Both the position numbers and the translations under genes were made by a program. From contig JBCBEP010000081.1 of the NCBI GenBank assembly GCA_038528605.1, forward strand, positions 1 to 15,178: a DNA stretch of 15,178 bases. Direction: 5' to 3'. The stretch is from Thermohalobaculum sp038528605. GTDB taxonomy: Bacteria > Pseudomonadota > Alphaproteobacteria > Rhodobacterales > Rhodobacteraceae. A model generated the notes under the pieces. It was given only the letters and a program-made list of their open reading frames with translations. It searched no databases and was not told the DNA's origin. Positions 14,043 through 15,178 of this stretch are shown one piece after another (position 1 is the stretch's first letter; each line of letters begins with the position of its first letter).

Positions 14043-14243
14043 ATGCCCAAGATGAAGACCAAATCGGGCGCCAAGAAGCGCTTCAAGGTCACGGCCAATG
14101 GCCGTGTGAAGGTGCAGCAGGCCGGCAAGCGGCACGGCATGATCAAGCGCACCACGAAGTTTATCCGCAATGCCCGCGGCACCACGGTGCTGTCCGCGCC
14201 TGACGAGAAGATCGTCAAGCAGTACATGCCCTACGCGCGCTGA
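14043..14243 (+). CDS. rpmI: 50S ribosomal protein L35
   Basis: 66 residues, the normal length of bL35. The N-terminus MPKMKTKSGAKKRFKVT and the GKRHGMIKRTTKFIRNARGT segment are diagnostic. The protein is highly basic, as expected of an rRNA-binding protein of the large subunit. The ATG is preceded by GGAG eight bases upstream. The reading frame is open for 36 codons further up, but that extension has no conservation to L35 and no ribosome site. It is the first gene of rpmI-rplT-rpmJ; 13 bp separate it from rplT. Confidence 0.98.
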   Translation: MPKMKTKSGAKKRFKVTANGRVKVQQAGKRHGMIKRTTKFIRNARGTTVLSAPDEKIVKQYMPYAR

Positions 14244-14256
14244 GGAGGACTGAGAG

Positions 14257-14631
14257 ATGCCCCGTGTAAAGACCGGTCCCGTCCGCGCCCGCCGCCACCG
14301 CAAGGTACTCGACAGTACCAAGGGCCATTACGGCGCCCGCTCGCGCAGCTTCCGCGTCGCCAAGCAGTCGGCCGACAAGGCGCTGCAGTATCAGACGCGC
14401 GACCGCAAGGTGAAGAAGCGCACCTTCCGCGCGCTCTGGATCCAGCGTATCAACGCTGCCGTTCGGGCCGAGGATGCGACGCTCAGCTACTCGCGCTTCA
14501 TCAACGGTCTCGACAAGGCCGGGATCGAGGTGGACCGCAAGGTGCTCGCCGATCTCGCCGTGCATGAGCCGGAAGCGTTCGGCGCCATCGTTACCCAAGC
14601 CAAGGCCGCGCTCGACGCGCAGCCTGCCTGA
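14257..14631 (+). CDS. rplT: 50S ribosomal protein L20
   Basis: 124 residues, slightly longer than the ~118 of E. coli through a short C-terminal tail. Family hallmarks are MPRVK, RARRHRKVLDSTKGHYGARS (10-29), FRVAKQ, the FRALWIQRINAAVR core and SYSRFINGLDKAGIEVDRKVLADLAV. bL20 binds 23S rRNA early in large-subunit assembly and in some bacteria autoregulates its operon; the latter is not shown here. GGAGG lies eight bases before the ATG. The residues STKGHYG replace the more common AKGYYG, a mild divergence. Confidence 0.98.
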   Translation: MPRVKTGPVRARRHRKVLDSTKGHYGARSRSFRVAKQSADKALQYQTRDRKVKKRTFRALWIQRINAAVRAEDATLSYSRFINGLDKAGIEVDRKVLADLAVHEPEAFGAIVTQAKAALDAQPA

Positions 14632-14651
14632 GCCGAGAAAGGAGAAGACCG

Positions 14652-14777
14652 ATGAAGATCAAGAACTCGCTCCGCTCGCTCAAGCAGCGGCACCGGGACT
14701 GCCGGGTGGTCCGCCGCCGCGGCCGGGTCTACGTGATCAACAAGACCCAGAAGAAGTTCAAGGCGCGCCAGGGCTGA
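14652..14777 (+). CDS. rpmJ: 50S ribosomal protein L36 (zinc-less, 41-residue form)
   Basis: The 41-residue product begins MKIKNSLRSLKQRHRDCRVV and ends NKTQKKFKARQG. This is the C-minus form of bL36: of the four zinc ligands (three Cys and a His in the zinc form) only a single Cys (17) remains. AAGGAG stands seven bases before the ATG, 20 bp after the rplT stop. It completes the rpmI-rplT-rpmJ group and is followed by a strong hairpin. In E. coli this paralogue type is associated with zinc limitation; in alphaproteobacteria it is generally the only L36. Confidence 0.97.
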   Translation: MKIKNSLRSLKQRHRDCRVVRRRGRVYVINKTQKKFKARQG

Positions 14778-14801
14778 CCTGAACGCCCGCGCCAGCCGAT
14801 G

Positions 14802-14830
14802 CGGCCTCGCCCCCCCGGGCGGGGCCGTTT
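14802..14830 (+). terminator. Terminator of rpmI-rplT-rpmJ
   Basis: An 11-bp stem CGGCCTCGCCC/GGGCGGGGCCG (one G-U pair, loop CCCC) is followed by TTT. It begins 25 bp past the rpmJ stop codon. On the opposite strand it follows no gene end, so it serves the ribosomal operon, and it also lies between convergent genes. Confidence 0.8.
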
Positions 14831-14836
14831 GCGTCT

Positions 14837-15178
14837 CTAAGGCGCGCCGCGGAGATGGAGGCTGACAACCGGCCGGTCCGCCTTGCGCCGCGCGACCTCG
14901 ACAAAGCCGCGCGCAAAGAACTGCGCTGCAACGCCGTGGTAAAGCGCCCCCGCGGCTTTCCGCGTACCATCCGCTTCAACCGGGCAGGCATCGAGCTGCC
15001 GTGCCCCTTGCTCCCGCGCCCAGGCAATGGCGGCGTCCAGCAGTGCCGCGCCATGCCCCCGCCGCCGCTTCCCGGAGCGGACGACGAAACAGCTGATGCC
15101 CCACACATGGGGGTCGGCCGCGTCCGCGGGCTCCGTCGGGGCGGTCAGCCTCCTCGCCGCGTTCCATTCCGGCACCGC
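14837..15178 (-). CDS. GNAT family N-acetyltransferase, C-terminal part (5' end beyond the window)
   Basis: The frame is open to the window edge and ends at TAG (14839-14837), giving 113 residues. VWGISCFVVRSGKRRRGHGAALLDAAIAWAREQGAR contains the GNAT acetyl-CoA-binding motif: beta strand, then an R-R-x-G-x-G/A-type pyrophosphate loop (KRRRGHGAAL), then helix. ALYHGVAAQFFARGFVEVARR is the C-terminal strand-helix typical of the fold. A GTG near 15175 could be read as a start, but it would leave the protein without the first half of the domain, so it is interpreted as truncated by the window. The substrate is unknown. It is convergent with rpmJ. Confidence 0.85.
   Translation of the reverse strand, partial: AVPEWNAARRLTAPTEPADAADPHVWGISCFVVRSGKRRRGHGAALLDAAIAWAREQGARQLDACPVEADGTRKAAGALYHGVAAQFFARGFVEVARRKADRPVVSLHLRGAP

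Noticed and set aside
1..15178. CRISPR array, toxin-antitoxin pair, phage or defence system
   Set aside because: No spaced direct-repeat array, no paired small overlapping genes with toxin motifs, and no phage or restriction signatures were seen. The genes are core chromosomal.

Overview
The window is about 15.2 kb of GC-rich bacterial chromosome. Its gene content and family signatures fit an alphaproteobacterium, most likely of the Rhodobacteraceae (Roseobacter/Rhodobacter group). Reasons: a DUF3035/BamF-type lipoprotein next to lspA and two M16 peptidases, a MutL carrying the endonuclease motif, a 41-residue zinc-less L36, and a degenerate GGDEF protein of a type I associate with this order. 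No plasmid, phage, CRISPR or transposase gene is visible. This is mostly ordinary core genome with a few unusual small structures.

Layout. (1) 1-775 (+): the C-terminal end of a hybrid sensor kinase with a degenerate receiver followed by an intact receiver. (2) 776-1325: no protein gene, but two back-to-back tRNA genes, tRNA-Gln(TTG) on the minus strand and tRNA-Pro(CGG) on the plus strand, each with a recognisable sigma-70-like promoter in the 193-bp spacer. (3) 1326-12561: a long minus-strand run, read from high to low coordinates: PPOX-family flavoprotein, ileS, lspA, bamF-like lipoprotein, M16 peptidase (catalytic), M16 protein (non-catalytic), mutL, degenerate GGDEF protein. Some members appear to be separate transcription units: hairpins follow bamF and the second M16 gene, and candidate promoters precede the first M16 gene and mutL. 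(4) 12562-12742: a divergent regulatory region with two sets of inverted repeats. (5) 12743-13582 (+): a Tat-exported DUF547 protein, convergent with a 59-codon minus-strand gene (13601-13780). (6) 14043-14777 (+): rpmI-rplT-rpmJ (L35, L20, L36) behind a relatively AT-rich leader and closed by a strong hairpin. (7) 14837-15178 (-): the 3' part of a GNAT acetyltransferase that runs off the window.

Functional links. ileS-lspA-bamF-M16-M16 is mainly an envelope-biogenesis neighbourhood. LspA matures lipoproteins, the BamF-like lipoprotein belongs to outer-membrane beta-barrel assembly, and the M16 pair looks like a periplasmic heterodimeric protease. MutL and IleS are housekeeping. The L35/L20/L36 cluster is ribosomal.

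Most interesting points. A REPIN-like element (two inverted 24-bp GTAG-headed palindromes, 23/24 identical) supplies the ileS stop codon and abuts the lspA start. The GGDEF protein has lost its catalytic signature but keeps the RxxD inhibitory site, which suggests a c-di-GMP receptor. A candidate operator lies between the PPOX and DUF547 genes. A 59-residue gene is easily missed by length-filtered gene calling. I found no convincing novel multi-gene system.
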